Shown here piece by piece: positions 30,393 through 40,577 of a stretch of DNA of 64,000 nucleotides. Every line of letters begins with the position of its first letter. Within the stretch, counting starts at the first letter, position 1. Both the position numbers and the translations under genes were made by a program. Origin of the DNA: Cherax quadricarinatus (taxonomy: Eukaryota; Arthropoda; Malacostraca; Decapoda; Parastacidae); assembly GCF_038502225.1 (NCBI RefSeq), contig NC_091298.1, positions 27,945,963-28,009,962 of the forward strand, read 5' to 3'. A model generated the notes under the pieces. It ran no database searches. It was not told where the DNA came from and was given only the letters and a program-made list of their open reading frames with translations.

Positions 30393-31089
30393 GTATACAA
30401 TACCGACAAGATGAAAGTTAAGACACTTGTGCAACATCTGGTTATCTTTATTGTAGACGTTTCGCCATCCAGTGGCTTTATCAATACAGATTCTTGGGCA
30501 TAATTAGAAAACAGAAGTACTATATACCTGTCTTGCACAACTTGTCAGGCACTGCAACATCATGGTATCTTGATTCAGAGGACATCTACATGACCTTCTT
30601 CACGACTTCTACAACTAGCCCATGTTAGGTAAGACACATATGCAACAGTTAGGTATCTTTATTATTATTTGATGTTCATCTTGTCAGACACTGCAACACG
30701 TGGCATCTTGGTACAGAAAACACCTTGGACAACCTTTTCAAGTGAGAATTGTTGGATCTGAGAGGGACATGAACTCTCAGTGGCTACATTCTCACTACTA
30801 CTACTACTACTCTGCACCTCTCCTTCCGACAGTATTTAAGTCTCTGCACTGTCGCTTGATCTTCAGATAGTTCCTGACTATGGAACTGAACTTCTCCAGG
30901 CTGAGGGACTGACAACCTCAAATTCTTCGACTTCAAGGGTGAAGGACTGATTACATCGTCTTCACATCTCTACTGTTCCTGCCTACTTTCTGTATTCGAC
31001 TGAAGAAGCCTACTGTGTAGGCGAAACGTTTCGGAATAAAGTTGCCTAACTGTTGCATATGTGTCTTACCTAACATGGGCTAGTTCTAG
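30393..31089. mobile_element. Non-autonomous Penelope units: class I tail and body, then a class II unit (30623-31075)
   Basis: 30400-30540 is a class I tail in minus orientation (GTAGACGTTTCGCCATCCAG), followed by a plus-oriented body (CAGGCACTGCAACATCATGG ... CTTCTACAACTAGCCCA). The class II unit 30623-31075 begins with an inverted partial tail (TGTTAGGTAAGACACATATG) and ends with a full one (CATATGTGTCTTACCTAACA). It contains (ACT)6 and no ORF. The inverted symmetry extends into the flanks: AACTAGCCCA at 30613-30622 and TGGGCTAGTT at 31076-31085. Confidence 0.75.
30995..31035 (+). ncRNA. Hammerhead-ribozyme-like motif, class II
   Basis: Same structure as at 22522: TTCGA, CTGAAGA (31000-31006), GCCTAC/GTAGGC, GAAA, CGTT and TCGGA. 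The downstream AATAAAGTTG and the tail are nearly identical. Confidence 0.6.
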
Positions 31090-33619
31090 AAAAGCACCAT
31101 CGCATAAACGTAATCCTTGGTGATGGATGGGGTTAAGGCTAGAGAGAGTAGCAGGAGAGGCCGCTGAATAGATCTGGTCACTATAATCGAGTTTCGATAA
31201 AATGAGGGCTGAATGTGGGTGAAGGAGAGTTCGACGATCAGCTCCCCATGAAAGATGAGCAAGGGTTTTAAGAAGGTTCAGCCGGCTGTGACAAGTTGCC
31301 TTTAGAGAGGTAATGTGGGGTTTCCAGGATAACCTACCTGGAGTTTACCTGGAGAGAGTTCCGGGGGTCAACGCCCCCGCGGCCCGGTCTGTGACCAGGC
31401 CTCCTACTGTCAAAGAGAAGGCGTAGAAACCTGATTGTATCACGTTCAGGGATACGGGAGCCATAGAGGTACAAAGGATGATCGGAGATGACAGAGCGTC
31501 TAGTGAAAGTAATTTGGTGAGTTTTGGTACTGGAAAATTTAAACCCATGCGTGGTGGCCCAATTGGGAACACGGTCGACTGCATGTTGGAGAGAAACTGT
31601 AATGAGGTGACAGTCAGCGCCTGCACAAGCAATAGCGAAGTCATCTACATAGAGTGATGACCAAATATTGGATGGGAGAACAGAGGCCAAATCATTTATA
31701 GCAAGGAGAAAAAGTGTTGTGCTTGGAACACATCCCTGAGGGACACATTCAGTTTGGACAAAGTCCGGGGAGAGCACATTATTGACTCGAACACAGAAAT
31801 GTCTCTCAGTTAAAAAGTTCTTAAGGAAAGATGGTAGATTGCCTCGGAGGCCTAAGGAGTGGGCTTGGGCCAAAATATTATACCTCCAAGTTGTGTCATA
31901 TGCCTTCTCAAGGTCAAAAAACATGGCAATAACTGAGTGATTATTCGCAAAGGCATTACGAACATACGTATCCAAACGTAGTAAGGGGTCTATGGTAGAA
32001 CGGCCCTTACGAAAGCCATATTGACGAGTGGAGAGACTGTTGTGTGTCTCCAAATACCACATTAAACGTCGATTTACCAGACGTTCCATCACTTTGCAAA
32101 CTGCACTGGTAAGAGCGATGGGACGATTGTGGGAGGCTTCATGTCCCGTAGTACCCGGTTTGCGGAAAGGGAGAACAATGGCAGATTTCCACAGCTCTGG
32201 AAGAACTCCTTGTGACCAAATAAGATTGAAAAGGCGTAAGAGGACTGCAAGAGCTGACTGATGTAAATGTTGTAACATACGATTATGAATGTCGTCGAGC
32301 CCAGCTGTGGATGATCGGCAAGCTGAGAGTGTTGCCTCCAGTTCCTGAAGTGTAAAAGGCACATTATACTGTTCTCCTCTGAGAGAAGAAAAATCCAAGG
32401 AAAAGAAACGAGGGGCAGAGATTCAGCCCTAGAGAAATATGGACCAGATGATTGCAAATTTCAATGGCAACATGTAGAGGGTTTGCTATATCAACACCGG
32501 CAACCCGCAGAACAGGAGCCGGATCAGGAGAATATTTACCACTCAGTTTCCATACTTTTTTCCAGACTGCACTCAAAGAGGAAGCAGAGGTGATGGTTGA
32601 AACATAATCTCGCCAGCAAGCACAATTAGCGTCACGGATGACACGGCGAGAGATCACACGCTTCTGCTTAAAATCAAGAAACCTCTCAGTGGTTCTATTA
32701 TACTGGAACCTGCCCCACGCAGCACGTTTCAAACGTACTGCACGAGCACAAGCAGGAGACCACCAAGGCACGCATTTCTGAGAATGCCTGCCCGAGGTTT
32801 GGGGTATAGAATGAGAAGCTGCAGTTAAAACTGAGGACGAGAAGAGGTGTAAAAGCTCATCAATGGAGGACGAAGAAGGAACCTCACTAAAAACAGTTGT
32901 GAGTAAAGGTCCCAATTTGCCTGATCAAATTGCCAGCGTGGGTTATGAAGAGGTGGTGAATATGAAGGGGAAGTAAGAATGATTGGAAAATGATTGTTGT
33001 CATGTAAATCAGGGAGAACAGACCAGGTGAAGTCTAGTGCAGCGGAGAAAGAGCAGACTGAGAGATCGATGCAAGAGAGAGTATGAGTACGAGGATCAAA
33101 ATGGGTGTGAGTACCTGTATTTAAAACATGGAGGGGGTGGGAAGCAAGAAAAGCCTCTAGCTGAATGTCACGGGAATCACAGTGAGACCTTCCCCAGAGG
33201 AAATGATGGACATTTAAATCGCCAAGTAACAGAAGTGGTGGCGGTAATGATAAAACAAGAAAGGCAATATCTGGAATAGATAATGCTCGAGAAGGAGAGA
33301 GATACAAAGAACAGAGTGTATACCACCTATGCAGGTGGATACGGGCTGCTGTGCAATGCAGCGAAGTACAAACAAATAGCTGATAGTACGGAATATCAGT
33401 GCGTAGAAGAAGGGCACTTTTGTTAAAGGTCCCATCAGGAAAAGGATCCGAAGAATACAATAAATTATAGCCTGAGATGGGATAGATAACAGCAGAGTGT
33501 AATTTTGGTTCTTGTATGCAAACACCAACAGGGGAAAATTGGGAGAGCAACATCTGAAGCTCACCCCGATTACCCCTGAGGCCGTATATATTCCACTGTA
33601 AATAGGCCATGATTGGCAA
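31090..33619 (-). pseudogene. I-type LINE ORF2, copy A (endonuclease + RT), frameshifted
   Basis: The endonuclease (33619-32900) reads MPIMAYLQWNIYGLRGNRGE, LLLLGDLNVHHFLW (GDxN) and DNNHFPIILT (SDH changed to NNH, likely inactive). The RT reads AGLDDIHNRMLQHLHQSALA, YGFRKGRSTIDPLLRLDTYV, FFDLEKAYDTTWRYNIL, VPQGCVPSTTLFLLAINDL and LYVDDFAIACAGADC. Frame changes occur near 32890 and 32440. A 70-bp insertion (31338-31407) breaks the segment after RFLRLLFD. Copy C is the reference within this window. Confidence 0.88.
31338..31407. mobile_element. 70-bp insertion with a 5-bp target-site duplication
   Basis: Compared with copy C (61640-61672), copy A has 70 extra bases after CCTAC (31333-31337), and CCTAC recurs at the end (31403-31407). 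The insert is GC-rich and contains GGGGGTCAACGCCCCC, a perfect 6-bp inverted repeat with a 4-nt loop, and the near-inverted pair CGGCCCGGTC/GACCAGGCC. It ends GACCAGGCCTCCTAC. This looks like a very short retroposed or folded unit. I recall the same string as frequent in decapod DNA but could not verify this. Confidence 0.7.
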
Positions 33620-33654
33620 CGATAAAGATACTAGAAATCCGCAGGTAAGGGTAA

Positions 33655-35581
33655 TTATGGACTAGAGGGGTTAGAAAAGTCTACATGTGGTGGCAGCGGA
33701 AAACGTTCAAGCAGCGAAGGAACGGTGCGCTGTGAAGAAAGGAGTTGCACAGATGGAGAAGAGGAAAGAGAAGGAACAGGGGGTGGATCAGTGTCCATTG
33801 ATGGTTTGGTCTCTGCAGTATATTCAGAGACTGCTTCAAGTGTTTCGGCGTTCAGAGACGTCGTATGGGAGACAATATTGGAGATGGAAGGAGGAGGAGT
33901 TTGAGTAAAGATCGGAACTGTAATGGACTGTACCAAGGTAGGGGGGGGGCAAAAGGGTGGAGGGAACTGGAGAAGTGTGGGAGGGGACAGAAGAGGCAGA
34001 AACCTGGGAGGTGGCAGAAGAGGAAGAAACTTGGGAGGGGACAGGGGAGGAAGGCACAGTACGACGAGGAGGATGAACCTCCACACTTGTAACAGAGCCA
34101 GTAAAAGGGGAAGACCCAGGTACAGAGATCGGGAAGGTAAAGTGTGGAGGTGGATGAAGGGAAGGAGGGGTTAAAGGAGATTTTTTTTGACTTCTGAGAA
34201 GTAGAGGGACAATTGGGAGGAGGTGTCGTACGAGGTCTTGTCGGTACTGGAGTTTGTGAGGGAGAACATGAAGTGAGAACAGACTGAGGTGTTGAAGTAG
34301 GGACGTCTGAGCTCAAGACAGCAAAATAATTAGATACAGGAGTGACTATGGGACTGGCAACTGCAGAGGAGGCTGCAGAAGATGGGACCCTAGAAGGGGG
34401 GGGGGACGTTTTGAAACACGAGAATAAGAAACACGGGGTAGTCTCCCTTGGAGGCAGAGATGGGAAACTGCCATAGCATAAGAGAGACCTTCTGCTTCTT
34501 TGAGGCAACGAATTTCCCGCTCATTTAAGTAGACCTGTCAATGGCGAGAGTACGAAGGGTGAGCCTCATGACAATTAAGGCAAGAGGGAGGTCGAGTGCA
34601 AGACGTATTAGAATGGTTATCGGCACCACAGACTGGGCATTTGGCTATAGATCTGCAATATTTTGCTGGGTGGCCAAATCGCCAGCAATTTCTACACTGT
34701 TGCGGTGTAGGGATCACCTTTCGAACTTGTAACCGATGTCCTGTTACATAAACAGAGGACAGGAGTTCACGGCTGTCGAAAGTTAATTGAGCCACATTCC
34801 AAGGGTATCGTCTCTGCCCGCAGGCAGGAAGGACATAAGTATCTACTTTAAGGATTGGTAGATCCTGGAGTTCCAGCTGTTCAAGAATGTTGTCACATGT
34901 CTGGAAATTCTGTTGGACTATGGTATGGGGCAGAATGACAGCACCACTACAAGAATTGAGAGAAAGATGTTTTTCAATAGTGATAGGAGTAGTATCGATA
35001 TGAGAAAGGAGAGAAAGATCATGAGCTTGGGTAGCATTCTGGACAGTGACCATGCGCATACCATTTTTGAGAGCATGAAATGAAATATCTCTACCAACAT
35101 GGTGTAGGAGTGCTTTGCCAATACTATGGTTGGAAAGATAGGCAGTAGAAGAAGTCGGTCTTAAAGTAAAGAATTTAGTCCATTGTGTGGTCCAAAACTG
35201 AGCGTGGAGAGGGAGTGCATGATGTGTCGGTCTTTTCCGAGTAGAATGGGAAGGTAATGAAGTAACATCATCAGGAGATTGTCGTTGGCGTTTAGAAGTG
35301 GGACCAGAGTTGGTCCAACGCGGGACGGGCTGGCGATTTGAAAATTGACGCACCGTAGAGGGAGAGGCTGGAAGCATAGTCAAAGGAGAGTGAAGGTCAG
35401 ACAAATCGAAGGAGTCAGTCGAAACCCCGGCACCTGAAGCAGGTGATGAAACAGCACCTGCAAGAGGTACAAAGGCCTTAGGAGTGTCCAAAGAGTGGTC
35501 AAAAGACGAGGCGAGGTCAGAACGAGGTGCGGTAACAAGAAGGGGCCTGGGGGTAGTGGGGTCATGGATCAGGAACTCCAT
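33655..35581 (-). pseudogene. I-type LINE ORF1 (gag-like, three CCHC knuckles), copy A
   Basis: The first 347 codons (35581-34538) are open. They have a Pro/Ser-rich start, a central domain (HAQFWTTQWTKFFTLRPTSS, VGRDISFHALKNGMRMVTVQ, GAVILPHTIVQQNFQTCDNI) and three knuckles in a row: CRNCWRFGHPAKYC, CPVCGADNHSNTSC and CLNCHEAHPSYSRH. The frame is then lost near 34535. A Ser/Pro-rich C-terminus continues in other frames down to 33655 (ASSAVASPIVTPVSNYFAVL). It binds element RNA in this family. It ends about 35 bp before ORF2. Confidence 0.85.
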
Positions 35582-36303
35582 GGTTAGGTTACTTCTTTCT
35601 TTTTGTTTTTAAGAAAAAAAAAGAAAGAAGAAAAAAAAAGAAAAAAAAGAATTAAAAAAGGGGGGACCAGGGAGGAATAGTTCCTAGGAGGAATGAAAGG
35701 GCCAGAAATCTCCCTCCATGCCCAAGAGGACCTCAGCACCGCAAGTAGCGCAGATGCAGCATGGAACCTGTGCCATACCCTACCCTTCAAGCCAGTAAAC
35801 CAGCAATCAGGGATAGCACCCTCACTTCTGCCGAGCTACTTCGGTGGACAAAAGAGAGGACGGCCGGATATTCGCCACAAAGCATACCTCCTTCGGCCAC
35901 CACCCCCGAAATCCGAAAGGTGGCTTCCAGAGATACACCCGTCGCCCGAAAGACACCCAAAGCCACTCTCCGGGATACCAAAGAGGGTTCAGGACATCCC
36001 CAGGCGATCCAGATTCCACGGCAAACGACGCCACCGCCAAGAACCTCAACGGAATGGGATGGACCTCGGTACCCTTTCCCCTACCTAGGAACTAGTGAGC
36101 CTGTGGGAAAAATCCCAAAGGACAAAAAGAGAAAGGGGTAAAAGGGAGGGGTGGGGAAGAGGAGGAGGAAAGGAAAAAGAAGAGGATGGGATAGGGAATT
36201 GGGGATTGGGGGGTAATAGGTTCGGTCTGAGGAAGGAGACCAACAAGTCTAATTCCTCAGACTAAGAGCCTCTTCACCACGCCAAGGAGCCTCCCTTGAA
36301 GAG
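35582..36303 (-). other. 5' leader of I-type LINE copy A
   Basis: The tract is shared, in the same order, with 48281-48943 upstream of copy B (CCAGGGAGGAATAG, GGACAAAAGAGAGG, CACCACCCCC, GGAACTAG and AGCCTCTTCACCACGCCAAG). The A-rich block at 35611-35656 on the plus strand is a poly-T on the element strand. The far end (about 36303) is the probable transcription start side. Confidence 0.75.
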
Positions 36304-36701
36304 CTGGGTATTAACAAAGGGGATATGAATAAGGTTTTGAGGATATCCCTTCAAGAAAGAACCCACAATAATGGATTCAAATTAGGTAAGTCTAGATTTC
36401 GAAAGGATATAGGAAAGTATTAGTTTGGAAATAGGGTAGTTGATGAGTGGAATAGTCTGCCTAGTAGGGTTATTGAAGCTAAAATGTTGGGTAGTTTCAA
36501 ATTTAGGTTAGATAAATACATGAGTGAGAGAGGTTGGATTTATGTGAGACTTGCGTAATGAGCAAATAGAATCGTCAAAACTTATTTCTTGATTAGCATT
36601 GAATATTTTGTTAGGCAAATATTTTGTTAGTGGGAAGGATTGTAAAGGACCTGCCTAGTATGGGCCAACAGGCTTGTTGCAGTTTCCTCCTTTCTTATGT
36701 T
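36304..36701 (+). pseudogene. CR1 3' end, copy 3 (diverged)
   Basis: It reads INKGDMNKVLRISLQERTHN, RKDIGKY*FGNRVVDEWNSL, MLGSFKFRLDKYMSERGWIY and then the CR1 3' UTR (GGACCTGCCTAGTATGGGCC). It ends CCTCCTTTCTTATGTT. About 10-15% differences from copies 1 and 2, plus a stop, mark it as an older subfamily. Confidence 0.9.
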
Positions 36702-37593
36702 AAGATTGAGACACTTATTCAACATATGGGAATCTTTGCTGTAGAAACGTTTTGCCACACAGTGGCTTCATTAGTCCAATACAAATCAGAAGGGTGTAAG
36801 GAGAGGAGGAGTTTGAGGTAATCAGTCCCTCAGCCCAAAGTCGATGTGTTCAGTCCATCAGTCTTGTAGAAAGTACAGCATAGGGCCGGAGAAGTGGCTT
36901 TTATACTGTAGTCAGGTGAGTGGAAGCAGGAGGAGGCGGGATCACAGTGGAACCATCCACTAGTCTAAGTAGGTCTTCGTCCAAAGGTTGGACAAGGTTG
37001 AAGAATTCTTTGTATCAGGATCCCATGATGCTGCAGTGTCTGACAGATGTGATAAATGGTTTAAAAAAACGACAAGTTGATTGAGACACTTATGCAACAT
37101 ATGGGAATCTTTATTGAGGAAACGTTTCGCCACACAGTGGCTTCAAAAGTCCAATACAAATCAGAAGGGTGTAAGGAAATCAACAAAGATTCCCATATGT
37201 TGCATAAGTGTCTCAATCTTCAACTGATCGTATTTTTAAACCAATTATCACATCTGTCAGACACTGCAACATCATGGGATCTTGATACAAAGAATTCTTC
37301 ATTCTTGTCCAACCTTTGGACGAAGACCTACTTCGAACAGTGGATGGTACCACTTTGACCCCGCCTCCTCCTGCTTCACCTCACCTGACTACAGTATATT
37401 AGCTACGTCTACGGCCCTGTGCTGTACTTTCTGAAAGATTGATGGACTGAACACATCGACTCCAGGCTGAGGGACTGATTACCTAAAACTCCTCTCCTTA
37501 CACTCTTCTGATTTGTATTGGACTGATGAAGCCACTGTGTGGCGAAACATTTCCTCAAGATTCCCATATGTTGCATAGGTGTCTCAATCTTCA
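36702..37593. mobile_element. Class III non-autonomous Penelope units in inverted arrangement
   Basis: A minus-oriented unit (36702-37180) and a plus-oriented unit (37181-37593) share all blocks as reverse complements: TTGAGACACTTATGCAACAT, CAGACACTGCAACATCATGG, TCCAACCTTTGGACGAAGAC, CCGCCTCCTCCTGCTTC and GATTTGTATTGGACTGATGA. Three tails are present (36704, 37078 and 37545), all with ATATGGGAATCTT. A short direct/inverted fusion lies at 37175-37190, where one tail meets another. No ORF. Confidence 0.75.
37520..37554 (+). ncRNA. Hammerhead-ribozyme-like motif, class III (one stem III base changed)
   Basis: GGA, CTGATGA (37523-37529, consensus), GCCAC/GTGGC with a TGT loop, GAAA, then CATT where the others have CGTT, and TCC pairing with GGA. 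The G-to-A change breaks the self-complementary ACGT. Two other class III copies on the minus strand (36746-36779 and 37119-37152) have mutated 5' cores. Confidence 0.55.
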
Positions 37594-37599
37594 GACTAA

Positions 37600-38340
37600 A
37601 ACTGAGCGGCATAATCTAAATGAGGCCTCACTAGTGATGTATAGAGCTGTAAAATAACTTTTGGACTTCTGTTACTTATACTTCTTGAAATAAATCCTAG
37701 TAATCTGCAGTCTTGGCTTTAGATTTCTGCTTATCATGACTCCCAAGTCTTTTTCACATTGTGTATGATCAAGTTCTACTTCACCTAGTTTATAGCTTCG
37801 AGGGTTATTTTCATTCCCAAGGACTAGCACCTTACACTTATCCACATTGAACTTCATCTGCCATTTTTCAGACCAAGACATTAATTTGTCCAAATCCTCC
37901 TGGAGTTCATTGGAATCCTCTTCAGAATGATTCATATGGCCTACCTTTGTATCATCAGCAAATTTGCTCATGTCACTTGTAATTTCTTCATCAAGGTTAT
38001 TAATGTAAATTATGAACAACAGAAGGCCTAAAATTGATCCTTGTGGAATGCCACTAGTGACTGATCCCTATTCAGATTTGACCCCATTAATGGAAATTCT
38101 CGGCTTTCTGTTGGTAAGCCATGCCTCTATCCATGCTAGAACTTTGCCTCCTATACCATGAGCTGCCACTTTTCTTAAGAGTCTCTTGTGAGGTACTCTG
38201 TCGAAGGCTCTACTAAAATCCAAATAAACAATATATTTTTTATCACTGTCTACTGCCTCAAATGTTCTATTGAAGAATGTCAGTAAATTTGTCAGGCAGA
38301 AACGACCTCTTGTGAACAAATGCTGAGATTCATTAATCGA
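37600..38340 (-). pseudogene. CR1-type RT fragment, copy 4 (diverged subfamily)
   Basis: The minus strand reads FTRGRFCLTNLLTFFNRTFE, YLDFSRAFDRVPHKRLLRKV, KVLAWIEAWLTNRKPRISIN, then a stop, then MFIIYINNLDEEITSDMSKF, ADDTKVGHM and QEDLDKLMSWSEKWQMKFNV. It keeps FADD but lacks both ends. Roughly a fifth of residues differ from copy 2, so it is an older lineage. It is cut by class III and class I Penelope tails on its two sides. Confidence 0.88.
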
Positions 38341-38418
38341 ATTATGTCACATGTGCAACATCTTGGTATCTTTATTGTAGACATTTCGCCATCCAGTGGC
38401 TTTATCAATACAAATTCC
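38341..38418 (-). mobile_element. Class I Penelope tail fragment
   Basis: CACATGTGCAACATCTTGGT, TTTATTGTAGACATTTCGCC and ATCCAGTGGCTTTATCAATA form the minus-oriented class I tail with its hammerhead-like core (TTGATAAAGCCACTGGATGG on the minus strand; the GAAACGTC part is mutated to GAAATGTC). Confidence 0.7.
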
Positions 38419-39094
38419 TCTGACCACCACAGAGGAAACAAATCCTCTTCCCAGCAACGAAGGAAGCCTTGGATCTGTTAATTCTCCTACACCTGACATC
38501 TCTGCTTCAGCCACTGCCAGTCCACTTGACAGTGCACATACCATCTCTGACCCTACACCTGTCAGCACACGTGCCGACACTATTTCAGAATCTGGTAGCA
38601 GTGCTTCATCAGCAAGTGGAGGAGGAAGACATCTACAGCTGTCTCACCCTCCACTAACACAGTACCAGCAGCAGAACCTGAGGACAAATCTGCAAAACAC
38701 AGGAGGTGCAACAAGTCATAGTCCACCCTCCCAGGCACCTAGGCTGTGCTCTTGCTGTCATCGGAAGGGGCACACTGCCAACAACTGCCTGCGAGATACC
38801 AGGTGCAATTACTGCTACAAGAAAGGACATCAGGAGGACCAGTGTCGGAAGAAAAAGGAACTTGACAGACAGGACCACCTGTTTAGAGACCTGTTCTCAG
38901 AACAAACCAGCAGGATCTCTGAATTGGTGAACACTCTCACACGTCACCCACTCAGCTACTCCTATCCCAGCACATCTGGTGGTATTGTGCCTTATACAAG
39001 ACTACAGACCTACATCCCTGCAGCTGCCTCAGTACACTACCTCTCTCAAGGGCAGGCACCTTACATGCCCTACACACCCACCACCTCAAGCTGA
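38419..39094 (+). pseudogene. Gag-like ORF1 of another LINE (two CCHC knuckles)
   Basis: An open frame that enters from the Penelope tail and ends at 39094. The first 120 residues are Ser/Thr/Pro-rich. Then come two adjacent zinc knuckles, CSCCHRKGHTANNC and CNYCYKKGHQEDQC, a basic/coiled segment (RKKKELDRQDHLFRDLFSEQ) and a Tyr/Pro-rich end. Nine bases after its stop an endonuclease ORF begins (39103). This arrangement is that of an APE-type LINE whose 5' end was replaced by the Penelope tail. It differs from the I-type and CR1 ORF1s in this window. Confidence 0.75.
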
Positions 39095-39102
39095 CCACAT
39101 CA

Positions 39103-39355
39103 TGAGGAGCCAGTCTATCAGCATCCTGTCGGCCAACATTAGAGGTTTCATTACTAATGTTGGAGAGCTCACACATAGTTTTGTGAACACTCGACGTCCC
39201 GACATGATAGCTGTTGAAACATTTTTGGATGACAGGACTCCAGGAAATTTTGCAAAAATTGCTGGCTACACCTCATGGATGAGAAGAGACAGGCAAAGGC
39301 AAGGAGGAGGTGTTGCTGTGTGCTTCTCTAAGTGTTCATGCCCAGCACATTGATG
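39103..39355 (+). pseudogene. Start of a LINE ORF2 (endonuclease), truncated
   Basis: MRSQSISILSANIRGFITNV, RRPDMIAVETFLDDRTPGNF, KIAGYTSWMRRDRQRQGGGV and AVCFSK are the first blocks of an APE endonuclease (Asn of SANIRG; Glu of VETF). The frame shifts after about 39330 and ends. 39356-39535 holds no recognised element. It lies before the leader of CR1 copy 5. Confidence 0.75.
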
Positions 39356-39600
39356 TTGCCACCCCTACACATCTTGAAATGATGCAATTAATGACTCCTC
39401 GAAGTTAGCTTTAGCTACCGTCGTTAGGACCTGCCTGCAGGTCAAATTTACGGCAATCCACTCTCTGAAGGACTCCTTAATTGTCGTCTGCACAGACGAC
39501 ACGGAAGCATCAAAACTAATGGACGACTCTTCAATCAGTGGTGACGTGTACTTAGCTCTGTGAAGACCTGTTTGTGTGCTCTCTGTGAATCTGAACCAGG

Positions 39601-40563
39601 ATGCCCTCTCTTGAGCAACTTTACCAGCAGCTGTCAGAAGAGCTCAGAGTTGCTAAGCTGGAGATACGGCGATTAACGGAGGAGAACAAGAGGATTCGTA
39701 GTAATCCTCCTGTTGTGAGTCCCCAGGTTAAGAGGGGAGCTTGGTCAGTGGCCGGGCAACATGGAACCAAGCTGAGGATCAAGAAAACGGTTGGAGAGGC
39801 AGAAACAACGAGAAACCAGAAGACTACCGCAGAAACTTCCATACCATTCTCGGTGCTACCTGACGAATGTGAGTGTTCTACTGGGAATGCCACGAGCACC
39901 AAGGAAGCATTGGCAGACGTGAGTGAGACATCCCTAGAAACCCCAACAAAGACCATCGAGAACGTCTTGACGAATTCCACAAGTAGTGTAATGCTACCTG
40001 ACGAATGTGAGTCGACTACTGGGAGCATCACGACGGACGACGCCAAGGAAGGTAAAAACATTGTTTTTGTTGGGGATAGCCAGATTAGGTACATGGATAG
40101 GGCATTCTGCTTGAAGGATAGGAGTAGGAGGCAGAGAGTGTGTTTTCCTGGGGCTGGGATGAAGGATATTGTTAGCCGTCTGGATGACATCATGAGAGGT
40201 AATGGGAGAAATCCTATTATCTGTCTCAGTGCTGGAGGCAACCATGTTGGCAGTCGTAGGAGTGAGGACCTGATTAGCAGGTATAGGTCAGCAATAGAGA
40301 TAATTAGGAGGAAGGGTAGGAAACCTGTCATATGTGGCATTTTGCCAAGGAGAGGAGTTGAAAATGAATGGTTGTCCAGAGCAATTGGTGTCAATTGCTG
40401 GCTGGACAAATACTGTAAGGAAAATGCGGTAACATTCATTGACAACTGGGACCTCTTCCATGGCAGAAATGACATGTATGCCAGGGATGGGGTTCACTTA
40501 TCTAGGTGTGGGGTGGGAGCACTGGCCAACGCAGTGGAGGGAGCTGCTAGGTCTTTAAACTAG
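39601..40563 (+). CDS. CR1 ORF1 with SGNH esterase domain, 320 aa, open
   Basis: Residues 1-34 are a short coiled coil (MPSLEQLYQQLSEELRVAKL). Residues 35-150 are Ser/Thr-rich linker with two DECE-type repeats (LPDECECSTGN and LPDECESTTGS). Residues 152-320 are an SGNH hydrolase: GDS at 158-160 (Ser160 nucleophile), FPGAG at 182-186, GGN at 212-214, and DGVH at 296-299 (Asp296/His299). In block III the Asp after GGN is His here, while copy 2 keeps GGND. The catalytic Ser, Asp and His and the oxyanion Gly and Asn remain. CR1 ORF1 esterases are thought to act on lipid or membrane substrates, but the role is unknown. The start is the first ATG after the leader, and ORF2 follows 15 bp after the stop. 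Confidence 0.9.
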   Translation: MPSLEQLYQQLSEELRVAKLEIRRLTEENKRIRSNPPVVSPQVKRGAWSVAGQHGTKLRIKKTVGEAETTRNQKTTAETSIPFSVLPDECECSTGNATSTKEALADVSETSLETPTKTIENVLTNSTSSVMLPDECESTTGSITTDDAKEGKNIVFVGDSQIRYMDRAFCLKDRSRRQRVCFPGAGMKDIVSRLDDIMRGNGRNPIICLSAGGNHVGSRRSEDLISRYRSAIEIIRRKGRKPVICGILPRRGVENEWLSRAIGVNCWLDKYCKENAVTFIDNWDLFHGRNDMYARDGVHLSRCGVGALANAVEGAARSLN

Positions 40564-40577
40564 GAATAGTTAGTGGT

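Larger units (their letters stand above)
31090..36303 (-). mobile_element. I-type non-LTR retrotransposon, copy A
   Basis: On the minus strand: 5' leader (36303-35582), ORF1 with three zinc knuckles (35581-33655, broken), ORF2 endonuclease and RT (33619-31090). RNase H is missing because the copy ends within the post-RT region at about 31090. Copy C (60.0-64.0 kb) shows that the complete family has RNase H and a C-terminal Cys/His motif. RNase H plus a three-knuckle ORF1 fits the I superfamily of LINEs. The exact clade is not settled. Confidence 0.85.
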
